A DNA stretch of 64,000 nt from Rhizobium hidalgonense. Lineage in GTDB: Bacteria > Pseudomonadota > Alphaproteobacteria > Rhizobiales > Rhizobiaceae. Under the pieces are notes generated by a model. That model searched no databases. It saw nothing but the letters and a program-made list of their open reading frames with translations, and was not told the origin of the DNA. The DNA is taken from contig NZ_LODW01000033.1 of assembly GCF_002914525.1 (NCBI RefSeq), positions 62,001 through 126,000 of the forward strand, written 5' to 3'. Below, in pieces: positions 1 to 9,572 of the stretch. Made by a program: the position numbers and the translations under genes. Position 1 is the first letter of the stretch. Each line of letters starts with the position of its first letter.

Positions 1-334
1 CGTCGAGCGACAGTGGCTCGATCATCGGCGTGTATTCGGCGAAAATCGAGCGGATCTGCAACGATACGGCTTTGTAAACATCAAAGCGCGGCTTGACGAA
101 GACAAGGTCCGGGCATTTCCGCTGGGCGGTCACCGAAGGCATGGCGGAATGGACGCCGAATTTGCGTGCCTCGTAGCTGGCGGCCGCCACGACCCCGCGG
201 GCAGCAGGACTGCCGACAGCAACCGGCACACCTCGCAGATCCGGATTGTCGCGCTGCTCGACCGATGCGTAGAAGGCATCCATGTCGACGTGCACGATCT
301 TGCGCGGCCGTTCGCGGTTGTCTTCGCCTGTCAT
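1..334 (-). CDS. dinB: DNA polymerase IV, N-terminal part (cut by window edge)
   Basis: Error-prone Y-family translesion polymerase; only the first 111 codons lie in the window and the gene runs off the left edge. The N-terminus carries the Y-family motif I ([16 protein letters not shown], residues 15-30) with the metal-binding Asp residues intact, then GVPVAVG and a conserved SYEARKFGV segment. The ATG at 334 is well supported: an in-frame TAG stands two codons upstream and GGAAGC precedes it. It follows a small Cys-containing gene by a few bases, and both probably use the promoter region shared with imuA, which has a LexA box. The call is secure from motifs; the 3' part cannot be judged. 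Confidence 0.95.
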   Translation of the reverse strand, partial: MTGEDNRERPRKIVHVDMDAFYASVEQRDNPDLRGVPVAVGSPAARGVVAAASYEARKFGVHSAMPSVTAQRKCPDLVFVKPRFDVYKAVSLQIRSIFAEYTPMIEPLSLD

Positions 335-337
335 TAT

Positions 338-601
338 CTAGCTTCCATCAGCAAGACCATCACTCAAACATGGGAAGTGTGCTCCACACTTGTCACCTTG
401 CGGCGTCTGCATCCGCTCGCAGCCCATGGCCATGCGCCGACGGATTTCCGCGAAGGTGACGCTTGCGCCAAACGCTTTGACCAACAGTTTGCGCTCATGT
501 GTACAATGGCGATCGCAGAGGAGGCATATGAGTTCGACCACCGGGACCTGGTGATCTTGCAGTCTCGGGATCGTATCGTCCACAAGCCGCGTTCGGCGCA
601 T
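338..601 (-). CDS. Small Cys-rich conserved protein upstream of dinB
   Basis: A protein of about 87 residues with a Cys/His-containing middle (ELICLLCDRHCTHERKLL) and a second pair of Cys residues near the C-terminus, in a pattern that could bind zinc. I do not recognise a named family with certainty. The stop codon lies just before the dinB ATG, so the two are probably co-transcribed. The ATG at 601 is chosen because CAGGAAT lies about 10 bases upstream; an in-frame ATG at 625 is an alternative with a poorer ribosome site. Its place between an SOS box and dinB suggests a damage-response role, which is inference only. Confidence 0.7.
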   Translation of the reverse strand: MRRTRLVDDTIPRLQDHQVPVVELICLLCDRHCTHERKLLVKAFGASVTFAEIRRRMAMGCERMQTPQGDKCGAHFPCLSDGLADGS

Positions 602-712
602 CCGAAAATATTCCTGTCTCAACATCCGATTGAATCCGCTGGCGATTTTTATCTTTTGTACCGGTGCTCAACTTCAGCGGGTCATATGCGCATTGACTCA
701 TTTATCTCTTCG

Positions 713-727
713 GAACAAATACAGAAC
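713..727. promoter_or_regulatory. LexA (SOS) box between dinB operon and imuA
   Basis: GAAC-AAATACA-GAAC is an exact match to the direct-repeat LexA box of alphaproteobacteria (GAAC-N7-GAAC, or GTTC-N7-GTTC on the other strand). It lies 48 bases before the imuA start and overlaps the expected -10 of a promoter whose -35 may be TTGACT at 693-698. It also lies about 110 bases upstream of the small gene preceding dinB on the other strand, so one operator could control both directions. Confidence 0.85.
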
Positions 728-774
728 ATATTGCTGTTACTCAAGCCGAAAACGGGTTGCCGTCGAAGGAGATC

Positions 775-1533
775 ATGAACCCAGCCGTCGCCCCAAACGC
801 CGTCCTCGACGGCCTGCGAGAGCAGATCGCGCACCTGGAAAGCGCCAGTCGGCGCAACCGAGGGGTTTTGCCTTTCGGCGTAGCGCAGATCGACGAGCGG
901 CTTCCGGACGGCGGATTGGCCTATGGGGCGCTGCACGAGTGCGCCGGCGGCGGGGCCGGCACCGTCGACGGGGCGGCGGCCGCCCTGTTCGTGGCCGGGA
1001 TAGCCGCTCGCACCAAAGGCAAGGTCGTCTGGTGCCTGACACGTCCCGACCTGTTCTTCCCGGCCCTGGCGCAGGCGGGTCTTCATCCGAACCGAGTCGT
1101 CTTTGTCGAGTCCGACAAGGAGGAGGACGTCCTTGCCAACATGGAGGAGGGCCTCTCATACGGCGGCCTCGGGGCGGTGATCGGCGAGATCGTCCGGCTG
1201 CCGATGGCCGCGTCCCGGCGGCTGCAACTCGCAGCCGAGAAGAGCGGCACGATGGCGCTCGCAGTACGGCGGTGGAGACGGCAGACCGAGGCCAGCGACT
1301 TTGGCCAGCCGACGGCGTCGACGACGCGCTGGAGGGTGAGCGTAATCCCGAGCGAGGATCTGCCGGTTCCGGGCGTCGGGCGCGCGAAATGGCTTCTGGA
1401 ACTGATGAGGGTGAAAGCGGGTGAGTGCGCCGAGTTCGAGGTAGGAGCCTGCGATGCCGAGGGTCGTATCGATATTTTTTCCCGATCTGCCGACGGACAG
1501 GATCAGGCGGGCCGATCCCGCCATTCCCGTTGA
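775..1533 (+). CDS. imuA: ImuA, RecA-like mutasome accessory protein
   Basis: First gene of the imuA-imuB-dnaE2 inducible mutagenesis cassette. ImuA proteins have a RecA-like core and support translesion synthesis by ImuB and DnaE2. The 252-residue protein has the family's LPFGVAQIDERLPDGGLAYGALHE stretch near residues 31-54 and a long RecA-fold middle (KVVWCLTRPDLFFPAL). The ATG at 775 is preceded by GAAGGAG at ideal spacing; an ATG six codons upstream lacks such a site. The 3' end overlaps imuB by 80 bases in another frame, which suggests translational coupling. A LexA box upstream indicates DNA-damage induction. Confidence 0.92.
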   Translation: MNPAVAPNAVLDGLREQIAHLESASRRNRGVLPFGVAQIDERLPDGGLAYGALHECAGGGAGTVDGAAAALFVAGIAARTKGKVVWCLTRPDLFFPALAQAGLHPNRVVFVESDKEEDVLANMEEGLSYGGLGAVIGEIVRLPMAASRRLQLAAEKSGTMALAVRRWRRQTEASDFGQPTASTTRWRVSVIPSEDLPVPGVGRAKWLLELMRVKAGECAEFEVGACDAEGRIDIFSRSADGQDQAGRSRHSR

Positions 1534-2965
1534 GGAGGCGATCGCCGTCATTTGGAAGAGCGGTTCCAAACGCTGGGTGTCGGCTGCCGATCCCGCGGCC
1601 AGAAAGGCTGGCGTTCACGTGGGCATGCCGGCCGCCAAGGCGCAGGCGCTCCTCCAGGGCCTCCGGATGATCGACGCCGATGCCGCCGCCGATGCAGCGG
1701 CGCTCGATCGCATCACCATGTGGGCGCTCAGCCAGTATTCGCCGATCGTCGCCGTCGACGCGCCGGACGGCATCGTCATGGACACGGAGGGCGCGGACCA
1801 TCTGCAGGGCGGCGAGGAACGGATGTTGACGAGCATCGCCAACCGCTTCCGCGCCAAGGGCCTGACGACACGGGTCGCCATCGCCGACACGTGGGGTGCC
1901 GCCCACGCATGCGCTCGTGCCATCAACCGCGAAACCGTCGTCGTCCCGAGTGGGGAAACAATCCGGGCCGTCGAGCGCCTTCCGATCTCGTTGCTGCGGC
2001 TGCCGGAGAAAATCGTGGGTGATCTGCGCACGCTAGGCTTTCGGACAATAGGGGAGCTTTTGGCGACGCCGCGTGCTCCCTTGGCGCTTCGCTTCGGACC
2101 GGAAGTGGGTCGCCGTCTCGACCAGATGTTCGGTCGCGTCTGCGAACCAATAGATCCCATCCGTAGCCCGGAACTTGTCGAGGTCAGCCGATCCTTCGCC
2201 GAACCGATCGGCGCGGCGGAGACGATCAACAAGTATGTTGGACGGCTGGTTGTTCAACTCGTCGCCGAACTTCAGCGGAAGGGTCTTGGCGTCCGTCGCA
2301 CCGACCTCATCGTCGAGAAGGTCGACGGGGCCAGACAAGCGATTAGAGCGGGAACCGCCAAGCCCGTGCGAGACGTCGCCTGGCTGACGAAACTGTTCCG
2401 CGACCGGACGGAAAAGATCGAGCCGGGCTTCGGGATCGAAAAGCTGACCCTCGTCGCGGTGATGTCAGAACCGCTCGAGGAGAAGCAGAAGGCATCCTCG
2501 CTCGTCGACGACGAAGAGGCCGACATCACCCCGCTGATCGACGTCTTTGGCAATCGAGGCCAGCGCGTCTTCCGGGTCGCGCCGGTCGCGTCCGACGTTC
2601 CGGAGCGTAGCGTCCAGCGTATCGCCGCCGTCGGCGACGAGGTGACGGAGGGTTGGGTCCACCAGTGGCGGCGGCCGGTGCGGCTGTTTGCGCGTCCGGA
2701 TCCGATCGAGGCGATAGCTCTGCTTCCGGATCATCCGCCCGCCAGCATCACGTGGCGCGGCAAGCGCCATCGCGTCAAACGCGCGGATGGCCCGGAGCGT
2801 GTGTTCGGCGAATGGTGGAAGCGCGACAGCGAGCTAGAGGCGGTGCGGGACTACTTCGTCGTCGAAAACGAGATCGGCGAACGATACTGGATCTTTCGCT
2901 CCGGCGACGGCATCGATCCCGAAACGGGCTCCCATAAGTGGTTCATGCACGGGATATTCGGATGA
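1454..2965 (+). CDS. imuB: ImuB, Y-family polymerase-like mutasome hub
   Basis: A Y-family polymerase homologue of 503 residues. In this family ImuB is catalytically inactive and acts as a hub that binds the beta clamp, ImuA and DnaE2. Consistent with this, the N-terminus ([20 protein letters not shown]) lacks the VDMDxFY metal motif seen in the neighbouring dinB. The finger/thumb and little-finger regions are recognisable ([33 protein letters not shown] around residues 181-213). The start has GTAGGAG upstream. The stop overlaps the dnaE2 start as ATGA, a sign of translational coupling. Confidence 0.93.
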   Translation: MPRVVSIFFPDLPTDRIRRADPAIPVEEAIAVIWKSGSKRWVSAADPAARKAGVHVGMPAAKAQALLQGLRMIDADAAADAAALDRITMWALSQYSPIVAVDAPDGIVMDTEGADHLQGGEERMLTSIANRFRAKGLTTRVAIADTWGAAHACARAINRETVVVPSGETIRAVERLPISLLRLPEKIVGDLRTLGFRTIGELLATPRAPLALRFGPEVGRRLDQMFGRVCEPIDPIRSPELVEVSRSFAEPIGAAETINKYVGRLVVQLVAELQRKGLGVRRTDLIVEKVDGARQAIRAGTAKPVRDVAWLTKLFRDRTEKIEPGFGIEKLTLVAVMSEPLEEKQKASSLVDDEEADITPLIDVFGNRGQRVFRVAPVASDVPERSVQRIAAVGDEVTEGWVHQWRRPVRLFARPDPIEAIALLPDHPPASITWRGKRHRVKRADGPERVFGEWWKRDSELEAVRDYFVVENEIGERYWIFRSGDGIDPETGSHKWFMHGIFG

Positions 2966-5900
2966 GATACGCCGAGCTGCAGGTCACGACGCATTTCAGC
3001 TTTCTTCGCGGGGCGTCTTCGGCCGACGAACTCTTTGTCACCGCCAATGAACTCGGCATCGAAGCTCTCGGCGTCGTCGACCGAAACTCTCTGGCAGGCA
3101 TCGTGCGAGCGCTGGAAGCATCCCGCGCGACGGGCGTCCGCCTCGTCGTCGGTTGCCGGCTCGATCTGCAGGACGGCATGTCGATCCTCGTCTATCCCAC
3201 GGATCGCGCCGCATATTCGCGCCTGACCCGCTTGCTGACATTCGGTAAGGGCAGGGGCGGCAAGGCGAACTGTATCCTGAATCTCGAAGACGTCGCCCTC
3301 TATTCTGAAGGGCTCCTCGGTATCCTCGTGCCCGACCTCCCAAACGACGCCTGCGCCGTCCAACTTCGCAAGATGGCTGAGATATTCGGGGACCGAGCGT
3401 ACGTCTCACTCTGTCTCCGGCGTCGTCCGAACGACCAGTTCAGGCTTCACGCGTTGTCGAACATGGCCGTAAAGCACCGTGTGAAGACGGTAGTCACCAA
3501 TGACGTTCTGTTCCACGAGCCTGGCCGGCGGCAGCTTCAGGACGTCGTCACCTGCATCCGCAACAACACCACCATCGACGACGTCGGCTTCGAGCGCGAG
3601 CGGCATGCCGACCGCTACCTAAAGCCGCCTGAAGAAATGGAGAGACTGTTTCCACGCTACCCCGAGGCGCTGGCGCGGACGATGGAGATCGTCGACCGCT
3701 GCAGGTTCTCGCTGGAGGAGTTGACCTACCAGTATCCCGAGGAGGCGATCCTCCCAGACAAGACGCCGCAGGAATCCCTCGAGCACTATGTCTGGGAATG
3801 CGTGCCCAACCGATATCCGGAGGGCCTACCGCCGGAGGTTCTCAAGATCGTCCGTCACGAACTCGATCTCATCCGGACGATGAAATACGCCCCATACTTC
3901 CTGACCGTCTTTTCGATCGTCCGCTTTGCCCGGTCGCAAGGCATCCTCTGCCAGGGGCGGGGGTCGGCGGCCAATTCAGCCGTCTGCTATATCCTTGGCA
4001 TTACCAGCATCGACCCTTCGACCAACGATCTCCTTTTCGAACGCTTCGTCTCCCAGGAGCGCGACGAGCCGCCGGACATCGACGTCGATTTCGAGCACGA
4101 ACGCCGCGAGGAGGTCATCCAATGGATCTACAAGACCTACGGGAAGGACAAGGCCGCACTCTGCTCCACAGTCACACGCTACAGGGCGAAGGGCGCCATC
4201 CGAGAGGTCGGCAAGGCGCTCGGCTTGCCCGAGGACCTCATCAAAGCCTTGTCCTCGGGCATGTGGGCGTGGTCGGAAGAGCTGGTCAGCGACCGCAGTC
4301 TTCGAGAGCAGGGCTTGAACCCGGAAGACCGCCGTCTGGCGTTGACCCTCAAGCTTGCCCAGCAGCTCATGGGCGCTCCTCGGCATCTGGGACAGCACCC
4401 AGGCGGCTTCGTCCTGACGCACGACCGCCTCGACGATCTCGTCCCGATCGAACCCGCCGCAATGGTCGACCGGCAGGTGATCGAGTGGGACAAGGATGAT
4501 GTCGAGGCGCTCAAATTCATGAAGGTCGACGTTCTGGCGCTCGGCATGCTGACCTGCATGGCGAAGGCCTTCGCTCTCATCCGAGAACACAAGGACGAGC
4601 ACCTTGATCTCGCGACCATCCCTCAGGAGGACCAGGCGACATATGCGATGATCCGAAAGGCCGACACCCTTGGCACTTTCCAGATCGAGTCGAGGGCGCA
4701 GATGGCAATGTTGCCGCGCTTGAAGCCGCGGACCTTCTATGACCTCGTGATCCAGGTGGCGATCGTCCGGCCCGGTCCGATACAGGGCGACATGGTGCAT
4801 CCCTATCTCCGCCGCCGGGAGGGCAAGGAGGCGGTCGTCTATCCGACGCCGGAACTGGAGGCCGTTCTCGGCAAGACCCTCGGTGTTCCGCTCTTCCAGG
4901 AGTCTGCGATGAAGGTCGCAATGGTCTGCGCCAGCTTCACCGGTGGCGAGGCCGATCAGCTTCGCAAGTCGATGGCGACCTTCAAGTTCACAGGTGGCGT
5001 CTCGCGCTTCAAGGACAAGCTCGTGTCCGGCATGATCAAGAACGGCTACGCGGCAGAGTTTGCCGAGAAGACCTTCAGCCAGCTCGAAGGATTCGGCAGC
5101 TATGGGTTCCCGGAATCCCATGCGGCATCGTTCGCCTTGATTGCCTATGCCTCCAACTATGTGAAATGCCACCACCCGGACGTCTTCTGCGCGGCACTGC
5201 TGAACTCGCAGCCGATGGGATTTTACGCGCCGGCCCAAATCGTCGGCTGCGCCAGGAACCACGACGTCGAGATTCGACCCGTCTGCGTCAACAATTCCCG
5301 GTGGGACTGCACGCTCGAGCGTATCGGCGATACCGATCACCACGCCGTCCGCCTCGGGATGCGTATGGTGCGCGGCCTCGCCGCTGCCGACGCCGCTCGT
5401 ATCGTGGCTGCCCGTATGGATCAACCGTTCGAAAGCATTGATGACATGTGGCGGCGGTCCGAGATCCCGGCGGCATCTCTGGTCGAACTCGCCGAGGCCG
5501 ACGCCTTCTTGCCGGCGCTGGGACTTCAGCGGCGCGACGCGTTGTGGGCGATCAAGGCCCTGCGTGACGAACCGCTTCCACTCTTTGCAGCCGCCTCGGA
5601 ACGAGAGGCGAGGGCGATCGTCGAGCAGCAGGAACCGGACGTCGCCCTCCGTCAGATGACGGAGGCGCACAACGTTGTCCAAGATTACAGTCACATCGGG
5701 CTGACGCTACGCGAACATCCCGTCGCATTCCTTCGAAAAGCCTTGGCAAAGCGCCAGATCGTCACCTGCGCGGAAACTATGAACGCGAGGGATGGTCGCT
5801 GGTTGATGACCGCTGGCCTCGTTCTCGTCCGGCAGCGGCCCGGCAGTGCGAAGGGTGTCATCTTCATGACGATCGAGGACGAGACCGGTCCGGCCAACGT

Positions 5901-6225
5901 GGTCATCTGGCCCAAGCTCTTCGAGCAGCGCCGTCGCATCGTCCTCGGCGCATCGATGATAGCGATCAATGGAAGGATTCAGCGTGAAGGCGATGTCGTT
6001 CATCTCGTGGCCCAGCAAGCCTTCGACCTGTCCGGCGATCTCTCCAGGCTGGCCGACCGCGGCGCCGAGTTCCGGCTGCCGACGGGCAGGGGAGATGAGT
6101 TTGCCCACGGCTCGCCGGGAACGCCGGATTCGCGGGACAGCGTGGCGGCCGGAAAGCCGAGGGACATCTTCATTCCAGATCTTCATATTGATCAGCTCAA
6201 GGTGAAGAGCCGGAACTTCCATTAA
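2962..6225 (+). CDS. dnaE2: Error-prone DNA polymerase III alpha subunit DnaE2
   Basis: C-family polymerase of 1087 residues, the catalytic member of the ImuA-ImuB-DnaE2 translesion mutasome. An N-terminal PHP domain opens with [15 protein letters not shown]. The polymerase core has the catalytic PDIDVDF motif (from residue 371) and [18 protein letters not shown] helix-hairpin-helix/OB region lies toward the C-terminus ([18 protein letters not shown]). The start is the ATG at 2962 in the ATGA overlap with imuB; an in-frame ATG at 2938 lies inside imuB. The last 45 or so codons are repeated as a decayed fragment near 11.8 kb. Confidence 0.96.
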   Translation: MRYAELQVTTHFSFLRGASSADELFVTANELGIEALGVVDRNSLAGIVRALEASRATGVRLVVGCRLDLQDGMSILVYPTDRAAYSRLTRLLTFGKGRGGKANCILNLEDVALYSEGLLGILVPDLPNDACAVQLRKMAEIFGDRAYVSLCLRRRPNDQFRLHALSNMAVKHRVKTVVTNDVLFHEPGRRQLQDVVTCIRNNTTIDDVGFERERHADRYLKPPEEMERLFPRYPEALARTMEIVDRCRFSLEELTYQYPEEAILPDKTPQESLEHYVWECVPNRYPEGLPPEVLKIVRHELDLIRTMKYAPYFLTVFSIVRFARSQGILCQGRGSAANSAVCYILGITSIDPSTNDLLFERFVSQERDEPPDIDVDFEHERREEVIQWIYKTYGKDKAALCSTVTRYRAKGAIREVGKALGLPEDLIKALSSGMWAWSEELVSDRSLREQGLNPEDRRLALTLKLAQQLMGAPRHLGQHPGGFVLTHDRLDDLVPIEPAAMVDRQVIEWDKDDVEALKFMKVDVLALGMLTCMAKAFALIREHKDEHLDLATIPQEDQATYAMIRKADTLGTFQIESRAQMAMLPRLKPRTFYDLVIQVAIVRPGPIQGDMVHPYLRRREGKEAVVYPTPELEAVLGKTLGVPLFQESAMKVAMVCASFTGGEADQLRKSMATFKFTGGVSRFKDKLVSGMIKNGYAAEFAEKTFSQLEGFGSYGFPESHAASFALIAYASNYVKCHHPDVFCAALLNSQPMGFYAPAQIVGCARNHDVEIRPVCVNNSRWDCTLERIGDTDHHAVRLGMRMVRGLAAADAARIVAARMDQPFESIDDMWRRSEIPAASLVELAEADAFLPALGLQRRDALWAIKALRDEPLPLFAAASEREARAIVEQQEPDVALRQMTEAHNVVQDYSHIGLTLREHPVAFLRKALAKRQIVTCAETMNARDGRWLMTAGLVLVRQRPGSAKGVIFMTIEDETGPANVVIWPKLFEQRRRIVLGASMIAINGRIQREGDVVHLVAQQAFDLSGDLSRLADRGAEFRLPTGRGDEFAHGSPGTPDSRDSVAAGKPRDIFIPDLHIDQLKVKSRNFH

Positions 6226-6440
6226 AGGATTGTACCACTTGCGGCCTACCGCTCCACCGAGCACGGCTTTTAAATGGCAACTTTGCGCCTCAAGTCTGCC
6301 GAAGGGGACCGCATTTGGGATTCCTGAGAGCAGACGTCGTCTGCAGCTTCACTGGAGGTCAAGCAGCCAACTATTGCAATAATGCGGGGAAAGCGCAGAA
6401 TTGTCCAAAGGACCTTCGCCTGCGACAGGACATTTGCGCG

Positions 6441-7673
6441 ATGAGTCAACTTGGTAGCGAACCAGTTCGTGACCCTGGGCGCCTCGGCTTCGACAAGGCG
6501 CGGCTGGCGCGACTGAAGCGGTGGATGCAGCGATATGCCGACACCGGGCGCTGGCCGGGTGGTGCGGTGCTCATCGCGCGCCATGGAGAACTCGCCTTTT
6601 TCGACTGCGCCGGGCACGCCGACGTCGACGCCAAGCGGCCTTGGCAGCGCGACCTCATCGGCCGCATCTACTCGATGACCAAGCCTGTCACCGCGGTAGC
6701 GCTGATGATGCTTTACGAGGAGGCGCGCGTGCATCTCGACGATCCGGTCGAAGCTTACCTGCCGGAATTCAAAAATAGGCAACTTCTGATACCGGACGCA
6801 ACGTCGCTCGACCAAACGGTGCCGGTCAAAACGAAGATGACGATCCGTCACCTGCTGACCCACACGTCGGGCCTAAGCCTTTTTACGAACCCCGGAATAC
6901 TCGGCGAAGCTTATGCCAAAGAAAAACTCGGCCTCGCCCTTGCCTATGGTGGGCTCGACAAAATGGTGCGCAGGATCGCCGAGCTGCCATTGGAATGGGA
7001 GCCGGGCACAAAATGGCAATACAGCACGGGGTTAGATATCATCGGCCGCATCGTCGAAGTCGTTTCCGGAATGACGCTCGACAAGTACTTCGCGACTCTC
7101 ATCTTCGAGCCCCTCGGCATGACCGACACCGGCTTCTCTGTGCCGGGGTCTGAGATCAGCCGTTTTCCCCCGCTCTATGAGGCCATGGCTGGCGGAATGG
7201 CTTTGCACGAAGCGCCGGAGGTTTCGGAGTGGCGGCAAGGCAAGGTTGACACGTTCTGCGGCGGAGGCGGGCTCGTTGGAACCATCGACGACTATTGGCG
7301 GTTCGCCGAAATGCTGCGGGCTGGAGGTGAACTCAACGGCGAACGCATCCTCAGTCCCCGCACTTTGAGATTGGCGGCGCGCAATCACCTGCCGGGCGAT
7401 CTTGCCTCGATGGCAGCCGAAGTTTGGGCCGAAACCCAGTTTGATGGCGTCGGGTTCGGTCTGTTGGGCTCAGTCGTCCTCGATCCGGCGAAGGCACAAA
7501 TTTCGGCGCAAGTGGGCGACTATGGCTGGGGCGGGGCGGCGGGCACCTTCTTCTGGGTGAGTCCGGTCGACGACCTGGTTGTCATTCTCTTCACGCAACT
7601 GCTGCCTTCGAGCGCCATTCCGGTGCGCAAGGAGCTGCGCGCACTCGTCCATGGCGCATTGACGGGGGCCTGA
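6441..7673 (+). CDS. Serine hydrolase, beta-lactamase class C / esterase family
   Basis: Penicillin-binding-protein-like serine hydrolase of 410 residues. The nucleophile motif S-x-x-K appears as IYSMTKPVTAVALMMLYEE, the second motif as the Tyr in WQYSTGLDIIGR, and the family's HLLTHTSGL is present. In this family substrates range from beta-lactams to esters and D-peptides, so the substrate is not predictable. There is no obvious signal peptide from the chosen ATG at 6441, which has AGGA about 10 bases upstream; the open frame extends 42 codons further up without homology-like sequence. It stands alone after dnaE2. Confidence 0.85.
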   Translation: MSQLGSEPVRDPGRLGFDKARLARLKRWMQRYADTGRWPGGAVLIARHGELAFFDCAGHADVDAKRPWQRDLIGRIYSMTKPVTAVALMMLYEEARVHLDDPVEAYLPEFKNRQLLIPDATSLDQTVPVKTKMTIRHLLTHTSGLSLFTNPGILGEAYAKEKLGLALAYGGLDKMVRRIAELPLEWEPGTKWQYSTGLDIIGRIVEVVSGMTLDKYFATLIFEPLGMTDTGFSVPGSEISRFPPLYEAMAGGMALHEAPEVSEWRQGKVDTFCGGGGLVGTIDDYWRFAEMLRAGGELNGERILSPRTLRLAARNHLPGDLASMAAEVWAETQFDGVGFGLLGSVVLDPAKAQISAQVGDYGWGGAAGTFFWVSPVDDLVVILFTQLLPSSAIPVRKELRALVHGALTGA

Positions 7674-8027
7674 GACACGTCAACAGAAATTGCGCGGAGC
7701 AACTTCGCGCTTGGCAGGCTTGGGCCGTGGTCGAGACGATGCCCACGCAACCTGAATGTCCGCTCTTGAGGAACCCCAGCCTGAAGCTGCCTGTCCCTTG
7801 CGGCCCCATAACGGCCGTTGCAGTAGGGTTGGCATAGGCGCAAAAGCTTCCATCCTGACCCGCAAAATCCCGCAATTAGGTAGCAACTGCCACCAGATTC
7901 CCGCAGGCCCCGTCCAGTACGGAATTCTTCACAGGACTGCGATCTCCAAGGCTTCTTGCTGCACGTGCTCCGCGAGGCACTGGCTTCCATTGCTCAGGCT
8001 AACTCGGCGATTATTCGTCCATTCCAC
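7674..8027. other. Stretch without a recognisable gene
   Basis: No open frame here has a credible start, length and composition together. The only structure seen is one arm of a near-perfect inverted repeat (7874-7898) whose partner lies at 9289-9313. The right end may include further decayed sequence of the HEPN pseudogene. Confidence 0.5.
7874..7898 (+). repeat. Inverted repeat, left arm
   Basis: A 25-base segment that matches the reverse complement of 9289-9313 at 23 of 25 positions (core GGTAGCAACTGCCAC). The two arms enclose the nucleotidyltransferase gene and its broken partner. They could be the ends of an old mobile unit or two copies of a dispersed repeat. Confidence 0.6.
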
Positions 8028-8408
8028 TTATTCTTCAAGCCGTCCCAACGCTCTGTCAGCATCTCCTCTGGTCTTGGCTCGCGACCCGTATTGAACTTCA
8101 TCCTTCTGTTCGAGAAGCGATGCAAGGTTTCTGGCTTGGGCTTCCGGTAGTCGGTTTCCTAAAGCCGCCCGAAGCAGCTTCACCGCCGCTTAGTGATCAT
8201 CTTTGTTGGTCTCGCCGATGTACTTGGCGGCGATGACATCGGTGAATGCGATGGCGCAATTGATGATCGTTGACGGACGGATTGCTTATGTCGCCAGGAT
8301 CCGCCACGGCGTTGCTGTTTCTCGCATCCTTCAAGAAACCTCTGGCGATGACGAGCCTTCCCCGGATAAGGTTTCGTCGCGTTTTTCACTCGGGCCTTTT
8401 CTGGCCAT
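8028..8408 (-). pseudogene. Broken HEPN-domain protein (partner of nucleotidyltransferase)
   Basis: Reading leftward from an ATG at 8408, which overlaps the end of the nucleotidyltransferase by 23 bases, the frame gives MARKGPSEKRDETLSG and then must shift to continue as GKARHRQRFLE. It shifts again into INCAIAFTDVIAAKYIGETNKDDH, meets an in-frame TAA, and continues as AAVKLLRAALGNRLPEAQ and LASLLEQKDEVQYGSRAKT. This order of segments resembles the HEPN proteins encoded after HTH-nucleotidyltransferase genes (an alpha-helical bundle with a DDH/EDH segment and a late QYG segment). Several frameshifts and stops make it non-functional unless the sequence contains errors. Family assignment is by recognition, without alignment. 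Confidence 0.65.
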
Positions 8409-9066
8409 CCCCGTTCCCTCTCAACAATTCTTGAGCCACGTCTTCCGGATGTTTCCCGAGCATAACAAACGCATCTGCGACGCAACTTTTCCACCATGGA
8501 TCGTCGTCACGAGCCATTCTCTGTACATCGTTGAAATCGAGCCCGACAACATTCGGCAGGAAGAAAAGACGCTCGCCCGCCTCGCGGAGGTGTTCGCGAA
8601 CCGCCTCGACGATCGCTGCCAGATCGTCCGGCCCTGCGATCAAACCAATGTCGACGTCGCTGCCGGCGTGGTCCTCGCGACGGGCGACGCTTCCGTACAG
8701 CCACATTCCGGCGATACGACTGCTCAGCTTTTTGCCGCTGGCCTTTATCTCTTCGAAGATATTACGAAGCCGTTCGCTTTCCGCCCCGAAGAGCTGGCCG
8801 ATCGAATCGGCCAAGGGATGCTCCGAGTTGAATCGGAACAGGCGCGACCTGTTCGTGCCTTCCTCTACTATCAGACCATACTGCCGTAGGCTGTTCAGCG
8901 CATTCCACGTGCTGTTCCTGACCAGTCCGGTTCTCTCGGCCAGATGCGTGGCCGAAAGGTATCCTCCATGCAGGCAAAGCTCCCTCAGGAGGCGTATATT
9001 CGACTCTGCGCCCAAGATTGCGTTCAGGGGGTATCGGATCGAACTATCTGGGGTTGGGCGCGCCAT
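8386..9066 (-). CDS. HTH-domain minimal nucleotidyltransferase
   Basis: A winged-helix N-terminus (residues about 15-75, with LRELCLHGGYLSATHLAERTGLVRNSTWNALNSLRQYGLI split across the helices) is followed by a nucleotidyltransferase fold with the signature GSVARREDHAGSDVDIGLI, which contains the G-S and the D-x-D metal ligands. MNT proteins paired with HEPN proteins act as antitoxins by AMPylating the HEPN RNase. Here the HEPN partner directly downstream is broken, which would leave an orphan antitoxin-like gene. The ATG at 9066 fits homologues; the frame is open further upstream to 9141. Confidence 0.8.
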   Translation of the reverse strand: MARPTPDSSIRYPLNAILGAESNIRLLRELCLHGGYLSATHLAERTGLVRNSTWNALNSLRQYGLIVEEGTNRSRLFRFNSEHPLADSIGQLFGAESERLRNIFEEIKASGKKLSSRIAGMWLYGSVARREDHAGSDVDIGLIAGPDDLAAIVEAVREHLREAGERLFFLPNVVGLDFNDVQRMARDDDPWWKSCVADAFVMLGKHPEDVAQELLRGNGDGQKRPE

Positions 9067-9572
9067 CGCGAATACCGTGCATAGATGAAACTGAGGATCA
9101 TATATCGGGACATAAGTGCAAATAAAGGGACAAAACGTCAATTATCTGAATGAGCCCTCGCTACCAAACAAGTTTTGGGCCCGATCGACCTCCGTTGAGC
9201 ACCTTGGTATGGCTCGCGCTACGTTCAGTATCCAACGAATACGACAAGGCTGACCTTTTGATCGCCGCCCTCGGCGAGGTCCTGGCGTATCTAGTGGCAG
9301 TTGCTACCCAATTCCGCAAAATCCAGCCGGGGCGCTCTCTCGCCGGGAGTTTTAGCCGAAGCCCATCGCCGATGTCAGATGATCCGTTGCGGAGTACTCG
9401 CTGAGTAACGGCATCCGGTAGATGCTCATTTTTAGCCATTCGGATCTCGGACAGGCCCCCGCTTAGCGGGACACCGGCGGCTCGGTTGCGAAGGCGATTT
9501 ACCAAATGTCAGTGAAAGTGTTGCGGGGGTTTTCTAGCGGCGTATGTTTGGCTGCGTCATGGGGTAGTCCTG
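9067..9572. other. Stretch without a convincing gene
   Basis: It holds the likely promoter of the leftward nucleotidyltransferase gene (TTGACG on the minus strand near 9140) and the right arm of the inverted repeat. A leftward open frame of 114 codons covers 9161-9505 but has no recognisable domain or clear ribosome site, and the repeat arm lies inside it, so I do not call it a gene. Confidence 0.45.
9289..9313 (-). repeat. Inverted repeat, right arm
   Basis: Partner of the arm at 7874-7898, matching it in opposite orientation at 23 of 25 positions. Distance between arms is about 1.4 kb. Confidence 0.6.

Noticed and set aside
3976-5694. A 572-codon leftward frame opposite dnaE2
   Set aside because: Antisense shadow of the polymerase core.
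8203-8889. A 228-codon rightward frame opposite the nucleotidyltransferase
   Set aside because: The opposite strand carries the GS...DxD signature and the wHTH; this frame has no features.
9161-9505. A 114-codon leftward frame
   Set aside because: No domain or convincing start, and it contains one arm of an inverted repeat whose other arm lies outside any gene.
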